Shown here: positions 15,806 through 23,404 of the stretch, piece after piece
Position numbering within the stretch: the first letter of the stretch is position 1
Layout: each line of letters begins with the position of its first letter
Assembly (NCBI GenBank): GCA_013214355.1
Contig: JABSSL010000116.1
Span: 1 to 35,511, forward strand
DNA length: 35,511 nucleotides
Direction of reading: 5' to 3'
Origin: Saprospiraceae bacterium
Lineage (GTDB): Bacteria; Bacteroidota; Bacteroidia; Chitinophagales; Saprospiraceae
Made by a program: the position numbers and the translations under genes
The notes under the pieces: generated by a model
Told to the model about the DNA's origin: nothing
The model's database searches: none
The model's input: the letters and a program-made list of their open reading frames with translations, nothing else

Positions 15806-16959
15806 GAAAAACGGGGCTCCAGCAACTTTCCATATTGGTGTGGCTAGTCATACTGCTGGTCAATTGCACTTCCGATCGACTAAGACCACAATTGGAGGGG
15901 AAAGATAGTATTCAATTGCGTTGGATAAAGGCTTATGATGGAGAAAATAGGGATCAAGTGATATTGGGTTTACAGTGGTCTCTTTCCTTTTTGGGTGCAC
16001 AACTACCTGACGATTCTTGGCCCAAAGCGGTCCAGTTTCTGGACGAAGAATACTTCGTTCTCGATTTGGGAAAAGTCGGATTTTCACCCGCTAGCCTATC
16101 TAAATGGCAAAAAATCTTAGATCGCTTGAAGGCCAGTGACGAGTATCAAGTCAAAGGCGCCATTGACCTTTCCCGCTTCCTCGTCCTAAGTTTACACAGT
16201 AGCTGGCATTATTACGAATTAACTCAGGCTCCAAACGACCTACTTACCTATCTGGAACAGCAAAGCTTTAGCGCTTCGGATAGCTTCCCTATTCTTAACT
16301 CCTCCATAGCATCGGCACCTAGGTTGATCCGCTTCCACACGCAGGGGAATTTAGCTGATCGCTTTTTCATCGCCGATGAAGGAGAAGATATTTTGGGCCT
16401 AGATCGACCTGTCGATCACTTTGAAGTATTGGATTTCATGTCCAATGGTCAGCTACGGTTTATGCTATACGATGAGGCAGGTGGACTGGCTCCAGCGGCT
16501 CCTTTAGCCACCACTAGAGCGGGTAAACCCAGTAAGTGTCTATGGTGTCATGAAGCCAATGTCCAGCCTCTTTTTCAGCCTACGCCGGACCAGGCCGGGT
16601 TCTTAACCAGTGAACACTTCCAAGGAGTGGTAGATTCAACCAATCGACTGTTGGATGCCTATCGCTCTACTTTGCCCACCGCATTAGATCACACGAAAAA
16701 ACAGGCTCATACACAAAGTGAGCTTTTGTATATCGCTTTCATGGAACCTTCATTGCAGCGGGTGGCACGAGAGTGGGGTTTGTCCAGAGAGGCTACCCAA
16801 GAAATCCTCAAAGACTTCCCTACGCATCAGTTTGACGAATTTCCCTTTCTGGGAGACTTATACTACAGAAACTGGATTGATTCACTGGCTCCGTATCGGA
16901 GTGAGCGGCCGCCCGATAGTGTACGGGAGCCGGGCTGGGAGCCTAACTTCTTTCGCTAG
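15802..16959 (+). CDS. Lipoprotein-like protein with CxxCH haem-binding motif
   Basis: A 385-residue protein with an N-terminal signal (residues 5-21, LSILVWLVILLVNC) and Cys22 as a possible lipidation site; Asn before the Cys is not ideal. Residues 246-250 read CLWCH, a CxxCH motif for covalent c-type haem, just after a GLAPAAPLATTRAGKPSK linker. No second CxxCH is present, so one haem at most. The remainder has no family I recognise. A haem protein anchored in the envelope could supply electrons or sense redox state for the nearby pathway, but that is inference; a chance CxxCH, or a structural zinc or disulfide site, cannot be excluded. The stop lies 17 bases inside the tail of the convergent nucleotidyltransferase gene. 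Confidence 0.6.
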   Translation: MRKTGLQQLSILVWLVILLVNCTSDRLRPQLEGKDSIQLRWIKAYDGENRDQVILGLQWSLSFLGAQLPDDSWPKAVQFLDEEYFVLDLGKVGFSPASLSKWQKILDRLKASDEYQVKGAIDLSRFLVLSLHSSWHYYELTQAPNDLLTYLEQQSFSASDSFPILNSSIASAPRLIRFHTQGNLADRFFIADEGEDILGLDRPVDHFEVLDFMSNGQLRFMLYDEAGGLAPAAPLATTRAGKPSKCLWCHEANVQPLFQPTPDQAGFLTSEHFQGVVDSTNRLLDAYRSTLPTALDHTKKQAHTQSELLYIAFMEPSLQRVAREWGLSREATQEILKDFPTHQFDEFPFLGDLYYRNWIDSLAPYRSERPPDSVREPGWEPNFFR

Positions 16960-17911
16960 TCTTTTCTGGCGTGTTCAACACTTCCGAAGTCTTAAAGACT
17001 TCGGAAGTGTTGAAGGAAAAGTGTTCCAAGCGCTCCCGATAGGCTTGTAAAATCCGATGCTGATAATCGTTCGGATGGTATTTTGATTCTCCATTAGTAG
17101 CCCGAAGATCTTTATCAAACTGATCCATTTGATAGCCTTGTCGGCGGAATTTTTCTCTCCACCAACTGACGGTAGAGCGTCTAATCTTTTGATTCATCCG
17201 TTGTCCCCATTGTCCCCCAAAGAGGAATTCTGTACTACGCTTGAGCCAACCATTTCTTTCCTGCAGTTGTACCTCCAGTTTCTGGCGAGGATCTGTATTG
17301 GGAAAGAATTCACGTGCCCAGTTATTTTTTGTAAAAAAGGCCCTAAAACTTTCCTTTCCATACACGGGAATAATGGATACACTTTCAAAAGCGGTATATA
17401 GATTTTTGTCTTTTAGCTCCAGCTCTTTTTGGTCCAAAAAGTAGTTCATACAAAAATCATGTTGACGCCCGATCAAAAACGTGAGCTTTTTGAACAGGTG
17501 TAAAAACGACCTGCAAATCCATAGTCGGTCAGGGGCTGTAATAAGAAAAAAGTCTATATCTGCTGCCTCATCCGCTGCATACTTGGATAGAGAACCTGAA
17601 ATCGCCACGCCTCGCACAAAGGGAAATTGACTAATGAAGGCCGCGTTGCGATGTGCTTTGAGCATCAGCTTAGTGGAAAGGTGGAATTTCTTCACCCGAA
17701 GTGCGGCCAGACGTTTACTTTCACGAACAGCATAATAATCACCAGTTTGCTGGAGCTGACCTTCCGCTACTAATTCGCTTAGAGTTTGTTGAACGACAGG
17801 TAGTTGTGTTGGGATCTGGCAAAACTGAAAGATCTCTTCTTCTTTTAGGGGGAAAGAGAAGATATCGAAATACAAAATGGTTTTGACGATCTCATGTTTG
17901 AGTTGATTCAT
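16943..17911 (-). CDS. Nucleotidyltransferase-domain protein with N-terminal winged-helix-like region
   Basis: A 322-residue protein. Residues 1-65 form helices with a pattern of a winged helix (ILYFDIFSFPLKEEEI, then VQQTLSELVAEG and a QQTGDYYAV wing). Residues about 100-125 hold GSLSKYAADEAADID, with Gly106-Ser107 and Asp118-x-Asp120: the GS plus DxD signature of Pol-beta-type nucleotidyltransferases. The middle and C-terminal parts are basic and not assigned. It may add a nucleotide to a sugar, protein or other small molecule. The last residues are encoded by the 41-base palindrome at 16974-17014 and therefore contain a TSEV repeat. It lies last in the minus-strand glycan run, 57 bases after the phosphoglycosyl transferase. 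Confidence 0.7.
   Translation of the reverse strand: MNQLKHEIVKTILYFDIFSFPLKEEEIFQFCQIPTQLPVVQQTLSELVAEGQLQQTGDYYAVRESKRLAALRVKKFHLSTKLMLKAHRNAAFISQFPFVRGVAISGSLSKYAADEAADIDFFLITAPDRLWICRSFLHLFKKLTFLIGRQHDFCMNYFLDQKELELKDKNLYTAFESVSIIPVYGKESFRAFFTKNNWAREFFPNTDPRQKLEVQLQERNGWLKRSTEFLFGGQWGQRMNQKIRRSTVSWWREKFRRQGYQMDQFDKDLRATNGESKYHPNDYQHRILQAYRERLEHFSFNTSEVFKTSEVLNTPEKTSERS
16974..17014. repeat. 41-base perfect palindrome across overlapping gene ends
   Basis: Arms of 20 bases (16974-16993 and 16995-17014) are exact reverse complements around a single A. It lies inside the last 70 bases of the minus-strand nucleotidyltransferase and just past the stop of the plus-strand lipoprotein. There is no T-run on the plus side. 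A bidirectional terminator or a mobile palindromic unit are both possible; its core ACTTCGGAAGT recurs at 155-165. Confidence 0.75.
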
Positions 17912-17967
17912 CTAGTCTGATTAGCAGGTACTGTAACTCTAATTTAGCATATTAACGGGTTAATCTC

Positions 17968-18657
17968 CTATTTCGGTCGCTTTACTAGAATCAGCAAAGT
18001 CCTAGCCATGATCCTTAGATCCAACCACAATGACCATTCATTAATATAAGTCAAATCGCATCGAATACGACCTTGTAGCTTTTCTAGTGAAGTTACTCTG
18101 CCCTCATATCCCTTTACCTGTGCTAAGCCTGTAATCCCTGGCAAGACTTTTAATCGACCAAAATACTGGCGTCCTAGGGCCTTACTAAAGTTACGATGAT
18201 CGCTCAACATATGAGGCCTTGGTCCGACAATACTCATATCCCCCTTCAGCACATTGATAAATTGCGGTAACTCATCCAATTTGTTATTGCGTAAAAAAGT
18301 CGACCATCGTCCTATCCTTTTCTTGGGATTCATCGGAATCGTACGCAGCTTATAGCAATTGAAAATTCGGTGTTCAAATCCGACCCTCCGCTGTACAAAA
18401 AAGACCGGATAGTTTCCCATCAAAGCATTGATCAAAATCAGTAGAGGTAATAGCCAACTTAACACAAATAGGGTGATCGTAGCGGCCAACAAGACATCTA
18501 AAAATCGCTTACTCAAATAGTATCCAATCGGAAGTTCATCGGGTGTTGTCGAGGTAAGTCTTTTTCTGGCTGAAGCATCAATCGGAAAGGGCAAAGCATC
18601 AGCCCGAACGGTGCTAGCAGCAGGGTTTTCATGTAGAGGGTTTCTGAGGAGCTTCAT
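17968..18657 (-). CDS. Monotopic phosphoglycosyl transferase (bacterial sugar transferase)
   Basis: A 229-residue protein from ATG 18657. The frame opens further to 18705, but that start would overlap the polymerase gene by 77 bases. The shorter start overlaps it by 29 and gives the normal short cytoplasmic lead. One hydrophobic re-entrant helix (about 45-75) follows KRFLDVLLA. Signature motifs of the family are YKLRT, DELPQFINVLKGDMS with the catalytic Asp-Glu pair, IVGPRPH, and GITGLAQVKGY. It transfers a phospho-sugar onto undecaprenyl phosphate to start glycan assembly. It lacks the four N-terminal helices of WcaJ/WbaP, so it is the small PglC-like form. It lies in a tight minus-strand run with the polymerase and GT4 genes. 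Confidence 0.9.
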   Translation of the reverse strand: MKLLRNPLHENPAASTVRADALPFPIDASARKRLTSTTPDELPIGYYLSKRFLDVLLAATITLFVLSWLLPLLILINALMGNYPVFFVQRRVGFEHRIFNCYKLRTIPMNPKKRIGRWSTFLRNNKLDELPQFINVLKGDMSIVGPRPHMLSDHRNFSKALGRQYFGRLKVLPGITGLAQVKGYEGRVTSLEKLQGRIRCDLTYINEWSLWLDLRIMARTLLILVKRPK

Positions 18658-19915
18658 GTTCTGAGATAATTTGAAATATTGATACAAAGAGGGCGAAAAA
18701 AACAACTCCGTGCTGTCGCTCCAGGAAACTTTCGATCATGGAGAAAGCCAGCACCGCAATGTTGAAATACAAAACGGGATGATTCCAATCCCATCTCCAT
18801 TTTCGCCAACCCAAACCGAGCAATAGGAGCCAAACCAACGATCCAATTAGCCCTAATTGCACCCAGGTTTCTACGTATTGGTTATGGAAATTGTAACCTA
18901 GATAGCCCTGGTCGCCCAAAGTGGGATTACCGTGGTAAACATTATGTTCAATAATCGTGTCGTCCAACAAATCTTGGGCATCCCCTACCCCTGTCCCTAG
19001 CAAATAAGCCCGCTCCTCTCCCATGATCTCTCCGGCAAAACGCCACAACAACAACCTAATAGTTAGGCCATTGAAGGGGGTATCATATGCAAATTGATCT
19101 TGTTGCAAAATCTCAAATTGAGAATCCAACAATTGATCAAATCGGTCTCTTATTTGACTGAGAAATAGCACCCCTGCCAAAAAAGCTATCACGGTGATGA
19201 TACCTGCCACACGGATACGCTTCGACACCAGTTTTGAATAGTTTTGAAAGGCTAAACGCGATAAATACAATAGGGTTAGAACAATGAATAGTCGCGAGGA
19301 TAAAAGCACTAATCCCATTGAAAGGCTAAATATCACGAAGATTTGCCAACGAATATTAGCCAATAGGCTATACTTGATCCTAATGAGGTAATGACCAAAA
19401 ACTAATCCTGAAAATGTAAAAAATGAAAAATAAATGGCGTTTAGCTCATCCAGGGGCCAGCTGAATGCGTGATAAAATAAAAAACTGGCTTTACCTGTAT
19501 GAAAGTAGTTACGGAATGCTAAAAGTAAACAAAACCAAATGGAAATGCAACAGCCTAAGACTAGACTTAATAAACATTGACGAAAGCCGACAAAATCAAA
19601 TTGGCGATCTAATCCAATAAAAACGGGAATCGCTATGAGCGCTGCCTTCTTCTCTAAGCTGAATAAAGTAGCCGCCTCATTGGCAGACCAAAGTAAGCTG
19701 CTGGCGTGCAAGAGGTAAAATAAAACAAAGACTCCGACCCAAGGAAGCTGTGCCAAGCCTTTGATCCGCTCCCATAACTTAGGTTGCAAGAGCACGGAAA
19801 TGCCATACAGCATAATCACCAAGACATTCAAACGCTTAGAGATCAGCAAGCTCACTGGCAAAAGTACCAGCAGCCATTGGCTCAAGGTGCGCAACTTGAA
19901 GGTTATCGGTGTCAT
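18629..19915 (-). CDS. O-antigen polymerase/ligase-type membrane protein 1
   Basis: A 428-residue protein with about 11-12 membrane segments, plus one large outer loop (about residues 255-345) holding GTGVGDAQD and HNQYVETWVQLGLIG. The HNxY...xxGxxG pattern at the end of the long periplasmic loop is typical of the Wzy_C/O-antigen ligase (PF04932) superfamily. It would either polymerise repeat units or ligate the finished chain to a lipid or protein carrier on the periplasmic side. Which one cannot be told from sequence. Its stop overlaps the phosphoglycosyl transferase start by 29 bases and it follows the DUF1972 transferase by 36 bases, so all three are likely in one transcript. Confidence 0.75.
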   Translation of the reverse strand: MTPITFKLRTLSQWLLVLLPVSLLISKRLNVLVIMLYGISVLLQPKLWERIKGLAQLPWVGVFVLFYLLHASSLLWSANEAATLFSLEKKAALIAIPVFIGLDRQFDFVGFRQCLLSLVLGCCISIWFCLLLAFRNYFHTGKASFLFYHAFSWPLDELNAIYFSFFTFSGLVFGHYLIRIKYSLLANIRWQIFVIFSLSMGLVLLSSRLFIVLTLLYLSRLAFQNYSKLVSKRIRVAGIITVIAFLAGVLFLSQIRDRFDQLLDSQFEILQQDQFAYDTPFNGLTIRLLLWRFAGEIMGEERAYLLGTGVGDAQDLLDDTIIEHNVYHGNPTLGDQGYLGYNFHNQYVETWVQLGLIGSLVWLLLLGLGWRKWRWDWNHPVLYFNIAVLAFSMIESFLERQHGVVFFALFVSIFQIISEHEAPQKPST

Positions 19916-19951
19916 AGATGGTCTTTATCGATGAAGAGCAGTGGGCTAAGC

Positions 19952-21061
19952 TTACGGTAGCAGGTTCAAAAAAAGTTCTTCGTAAGAATCTATAATTCCC
20001 TCCCACCTATACTGACTTAGAATGCGTTCTTTGTTCCGTAGCACCCAATCCGCATGATCCTGCTGTTCGATCTCATCCAAAAGTCGACTAATCGCTGAAC
20101 TATCCAAAAAGTAATGCGCGTTTTCAGCCAAAACTGATCGATTAAAGACATTATCATGGGCACAAATGGGCACTTCACAAGCCATCGCTTCCAGCAGGGA
20201 GGGGTTGGTTCCACCTACAGAATGGCCATGAAAGTATAACTGAGCATTAGCTCTCAAGCTATTCAATTGCTCAAAATCGTAGATGCCTCCCAGGAAACGA
20301 ACCTGATCGGCAGGATACTTTGCTCGAAGATATTCTCCGTATGCTTGTTGCGGATTACCTACAATTACCAGGGGAGCTTCGTATCGACTACCTAAAACAC
20401 CTTGAATAATTTCTTCGATATGGTTTTCTGGTACAAAACGAGCAATGGCTAGTAGATAGTCGCCTGCTTTCAGCTTATATTTATCCAAATCTTCGACCTT
20501 GGTCGTAATATCCGATTGTGCCCCGTACGGGATAAAGGTAGATGGCTTTTGGTAGGCCCTCTGTAGATAGTCTTCAATGGCAGTAGAGTCGGCAATCAAT
20601 GCATCTGCCCGATTTGCTGCAGTTCGCTCCATCCTGCGGAGGAACGCTTGTACTCGCTTGGAATACTTAGACCTTTTCCACTCCAATCCATCCATATGCA
20701 TGACCTGCATCATTTGCTTTGGCCATAAAGGATGCCAAATTGCACTGCTCGTGTACCCCAATTGAAAAAGTATATCAAAAGGACGAGAACGTGCATCTCG
20801 AAGACAATTGAAATCATATATGAATTGCCCAAAACTACCTAAGCGATCTTCTGGGTCAAAGCAATGCAGCAAATGCACTCCTTGATAGTGATCTGCTTTA
20901 AATGGATGGAGAGAAGAATTGTACACCCATACCTCATGCCCACGCTGAACCAGCCCGACAGAGAGATATTGAGCAAATTGTTCGTAACCGCCATAACGGT
21001 TTGGGATTCCGCGCGAGCCCAAGATGCCCAGGCGAATTTTTTTCTTTTGCCTCACTAGCAA
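19952..21061 (-). CDS. DUF1972/GT4 glycosyltransferase
   Basis: A 369-residue protein of the GT-B fold. It opens RLGILGSRGIPNRYGGYEQF, the signature of the DUF1972 family fused to a GT4 transferase, which includes rhamnosyltransferase-like proteins. Residues about 195-290 contain YLLAIARFVPENHIEEII and IVGNPQQAYG. A C-terminal GTNPSLLEAMACEVP stretch is the nucleotide-sugar binding part of GT4 enzymes. It adds a sugar (family members often use dTDP-rhamnose) to the lipid-linked acceptor in the cytoplasm. ATG at 21061 leaves 21 bases to the upstream VTT gene. It probably belongs to the same minus-strand run as the polymerase and phosphoglycosyl transferase. Confidence 0.85.
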   Translation of the reverse strand: MLVRQKKKIRLGILGSRGIPNRYGGYEQFAQYLSVGLVQRGHEVWVYNSSLHPFKADHYQGVHLLHCFDPEDRLGSFGQFIYDFNCLRDARSRPFDILFQLGYTSSAIWHPLWPKQMMQVMHMDGLEWKRSKYSKRVQAFLRRMERTAANRADALIADSTAIEDYLQRAYQKPSTFIPYGAQSDITTKVEDLDKYKLKAGDYLLAIARFVPENHIEEIIQGVLGSRYEAPLVIVGNPQQAYGEYLRAKYPADQVRFLGGIYDFEQLNSLRANAQLYFHGHSVGGTNPSLLEAMACEVPICAHDNVFNRSVLAENAHYFLDSSAISRLLDEIEQQDHADWVLRNKERILSQYRWEGIIDSYEELFLNLLP

Positions 21062-21082
21062 GCGATTAAAATTGAGAATCTG

Positions 21083-21739
21083 TTATATATCGCTGGAACT
21101 GAGATTCTTCAAGAAGTAACGGGCTATCAGCCACAATAAAGGGGGCAATCCGGCGCTGACAATCAAGGCCAAATAAGGGTATTCGATGCCCGAATACCCA
21201 ATGTAAGCAAAAACAAAACCTAGCGGAACCGACCCGCAGATCAAGCCCACTAGAAAAGGACGCCACTTCATCTGATTTAAACCGGCCATACAAGCAATCA
21301 ATTCTGGTAAAACCGGAAGCCATCTAGAGATAGCTACTATCCAGCTACCGTTTTTCGCATATTGCTTTTCTCCTTTTGCCAAGCCTTCCTCTCCCAAAAT
21401 CCATACCGCAGCTTTACGCCCTAGACCCCGGCATAAGGCAAACGCCAACACACCTGCCGCTATGCCTCCTAAAGTCGCAAGAATACCGCCGAAGAAGGGG
21501 CCATAGATGTACCCTAAGGCCGACATGATTACCGTCCCAGGAAGTGGCAGAAATAAATCCGCCAGCAGCAGCAATATCGCCACAGCCCATGCCCATTGCC
21601 CATAATTTTGCAACCATTCAATAGCCTTCCCCTCACTAAAGAAAGCCATAAACCAATCTCCCCAAATGATGAAGGGTACAATGATCAAAGTTGCTATCAA
21701 GAGGTAAGCTAGCCAGGTACGCATGATGAAAATGGTCAA
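21083..21739 (-). CDS. VTT/DedA-type membrane protein
   Basis: A 218-residue protein with about 5-6 hydrophobic segments. The core has FLPLPGTVIMSALGYIYGPFFGG (about 63-85) and an AISRWLPVLPELIACMAGLNQM loop with Arg and Pro, both typical of the VTT (SNARE-associated, DedA/TVP38) fold. Members act as lipid scramblases or undecaprenyl-phosphate/phosphatidylethanolamine flippases. Within a glycan locus, recycling of the undecaprenyl carrier is an attractive role, but this is inferred. ATG at 21739 is used; a second Met five residues in (21724) is equally possible. It is the first gene of the minus-strand run. Confidence 0.75.
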   Translation of the reverse strand: MTIFIMRTWLAYLLIATLIIVPFIIWGDWFMAFFSEGKAIEWLQNYGQWAWAVAILLLLADLFLPLPGTVIMSALGYIYGPFFGGILATLGGIAAGVLAFALCRGLGRKAAVWILGEEGLAKGEKQYAKNGSWIVAISRWLPVLPELIACMAGLNQMKWRPFLVGLICGSVPLGFVFAYIGYSGIEYPYLALIVSAGLPPLLWLIARYFLKNLSSSDI

Positions 21740-21771
21740 TTTGCCACATATTAAAGCAATTATTCAAATAA

Positions 21772-21797
21772 TGACTTATTTTTCGAATAAAAAGTCA
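21772..21797. promoter_or_regulatory. Near-palindrome between divergent genes
   Basis: GACTTATTTTTC at 21773-21784 pairs with GAATAAAAAGTC at 21785-21796 at 10 of 12 positions. The element ends 8 bases before the ATG of the oxidoreductase gene, between divergent genes. It also contains TATTTTTC, one mismatch from the -7 consensus. It could be an operator, but the low GC content makes chance more likely than for the other hairpins. Confidence 0.25.
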
Positions 21798-21804
21798 GCA
21801 AGCC

Positions 21805-22251
21805 ATGCCAAAACCACAAGCTGCAACCGTAGACCCTGATCAGTTGCCCGCCCTCGCCGCTGCCGTCATCAAACAAGCCAAATTCCCTATGCTCGCCACC
21901 ATGGATGGGGATCAGCCCCGCCTGCGCCCCGTTTCTCCGGTTAGGGTAGATGGATTCACCATATACATTGCCAATCTTCGTTCCTACCAAAAAACCGCCC
22001 AGATTGCAGCCAATCCAAAGGTAGAGTTATGCTATATGGATGGTGAGCATAATCAGGTCCGGATTACCGGCTTAGCTGAAGTATTGGAAGATCGCCCGCT
22101 CTTGGAGGATATCTGGCAGAAAAACCGTTTGCTAGAACATTATCTTGGTTCTATTGACAATCCTCAGTTGATCGTCTATAAGGTAGTACCCAATCGAGTG
22201 ACTTATATGCAAGAGTGGGCCTTGGACTACTGGGAAGTACCTCTTCCCTAA
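21805..22251 (+). CDS. Pyridoxamine 5'-phosphate oxidase-family (flavin-binding split barrel) protein
   Basis: A 148-residue soluble protein. Features of the PNPOx-like split barrel are FPMLATMDGDQPRLRPVSP near residue 30 (strand with the RP flavin-phosphate region), IYIANLRSYQKTAQIAANPKVELCY and VRITGLAEVLED. Proteins of this size bind FMN or F420 and act as small oxidoreductases or general stress-type proteins; the substrate cannot be told. It is followed after 4 bases by a GT2 gene, so the two are probably co-transcribed. The function in the glycan locus is not obvious and it may be a hitch-hiking gene. Confidence 0.8.
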   Translation: MPKPQAATVDPDQLPALAAAVIKQAKFPMLATMDGDQPRLRPVSPVRVDGFTIYIANLRSYQKTAQIAANPKVELCYMDGEHNQVRITGLAEVLEDRPLLEDIWQKNRLLEHYLGSIDNPQLIVYKVVPNRVTYMQEWALDYWEVPLP

Positions 22252-22255
22252 ACGC

Positions 22256-23014
22256 ATGCTACTTTCTATAGTCATCCCCGCCTACAATGAGGCAAAAATC
22301 TTGCCCCACACTATTGCTAACCTTCGCTCAGCTATAGCTGCGAGCGAATGGGCAAGTATAAGCTGGGAAATCATACTCTGTGACAACAACTCCACTGACA
22401 ATACCCCAGAGATAGCTAATCAGCTGGGTATTCAGCTGGTCCATGAGCAGGAACGGCAGATTAGCAAAGCTAGAAACGCGGGTGCCAAGCAAGCCAGTGG
22501 TAAATGGCTGCTGTTCATCGATGCGGATACCTATCCCACCCCTGCCTTAATGAATGATATCTGGGATACCATCCAGGAGAACAAGTTCTTGGGAATTGGG
22601 ACTACGATCAAGGTAGCAGGCGGCTCAAAATGGAATCAATTGCGAATGGAACGGCTCAACCCACTTGTGCGTTGGCTCAATTGGTGTGGTGGCGCTTTTA
22701 TTCTTTGTGAAAAAGAAGCCTTTGAGAAAATTGGAGGCTTTAGTACTGATTTGTATGCCCTCGAAGAAATCGAGTTTGTCATCCGACTTCGTCGCTATGC
22801 CAGAAAACTAGATAAGAAATTTACTGTCCTTCATCAAAACCCAGCTATTACTTCGGGAAGAAAAGGGGAAAGTACGTTGCGTTCCTTTTTGCAAGTGGTA
22901 AGTTCTACCACCTTGTCCATCTTCTGGCTTTTACTATTTCTCCTCCTTCCCAAAGCACTACGAATAAAGGGGAATCCCAGATTTCTGGGCTTCTGGTACA
23001 AACGACGAAATTGA
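22256..23014 (+). CDS. Family 2 glycosyltransferase
   Basis: A 252-residue GT-A fold protein. It opens LLSIVIPAYNEAKILPHTI, has LCDNNSTDNTPEIA (nucleotide binding) and FIDADTYP (metal-binding DxD, about residue 90). A C-terminal hydrophobic segment (about 218-240, STTLSIFWLLLFLLLP) could anchor it to the membrane. GGAFILCEKEAFEKIGGF and ALEEIEFVIRLRR carry the catalytic ED-like region typical of this group. The likely role is transfer of one sugar onto a lipid carrier at the inner face of the membrane. It follows the flavin-fold gene by 4 bases. Confidence 0.85.
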   Translation: MLLSIVIPAYNEAKILPHTIANLRSAIAASEWASISWEIILCDNNSTDNTPEIANQLGIQLVHEQERQISKARNAGAKQASGKWLLFIDADTYPTPALMNDIWDTIQENKFLGIGTTIKVAGGSKWNQLRMERLNPLVRWLNWCGGAFILCEKEAFEKIGGFSTDLYALEEIEFVIRLRRYARKLDKKFTVLHQNPAITSGRKGESTLRSFLQVVSSTTLSIFWLLLFLLLPKALRIKGNPRFLGFWYKRRN

Positions 23015-23029
23015 TTCTAGGACTAGCCA

Positions 23030-23398
23030 TTAGATTTCCTCCCCAAACATGATCCGATGACCATCGATCGTTCGAATCGCAAATTCGCGCTGCCCCCAGG
23101 TTTGGTCTGAGATTTCACTGATAATGTCCACGTCTTTAGCTTGGAATTCCGCATAGAGCGCATCTATGTTCTCCAAATCGACGTAGGCAAAATAGGAGTG
23201 ATTTCTGGTTTCAAAAGCAGAGCGATCATCCGCACATTCTCCTAACATCACCATGAAACTACCTCGCCGCAGGAAGTGCCAACCATCGCCAGCCCACCAA
23301 GTGGTGAAGCCCAATTGATGCTGATAATAATCGGCAGATTTCTTGAGATCTTGAACGGCTAGAACATAGCGCGTTCCTTTAATCTTAGCTTCCATCAC
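23030..23398 (-). CDS. VOC-fold (glyoxalase/bleomycin resistance-type) protein
   Basis: A 122-residue protein. The pattern of two beta-alpha-beta-beta-beta repeats is visible: YVLAVQDLKKSADYYQHQLGF in the first, then FAYVDLENIDALYAEFQAKDV and GQREFAIRTIDGHRIMFGE in the second. The His and Glu of DGHRIMFGE match the metal-ligand position of the family. Members may be dioxygenases, isomerases or resistance proteins; function is not determined. It starts 6 bases after the stop of the polymerase/ligase gene and is likely to be in the same transcript. Confidence 0.85.
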   Translation of the reverse strand: MMEAKIKGTRYVLAVQDLKKSADYYQHQLGFTTWWAGDGWHFLRRGSFMVMLGECADDRSAFETRNHSYFAYVDLENIDALYAEFQAKDVDIISEISDQTWGQREFAIRTIDGHRIMFGEEI

Positions 23399-23404
23399 AT
23401 AAAT

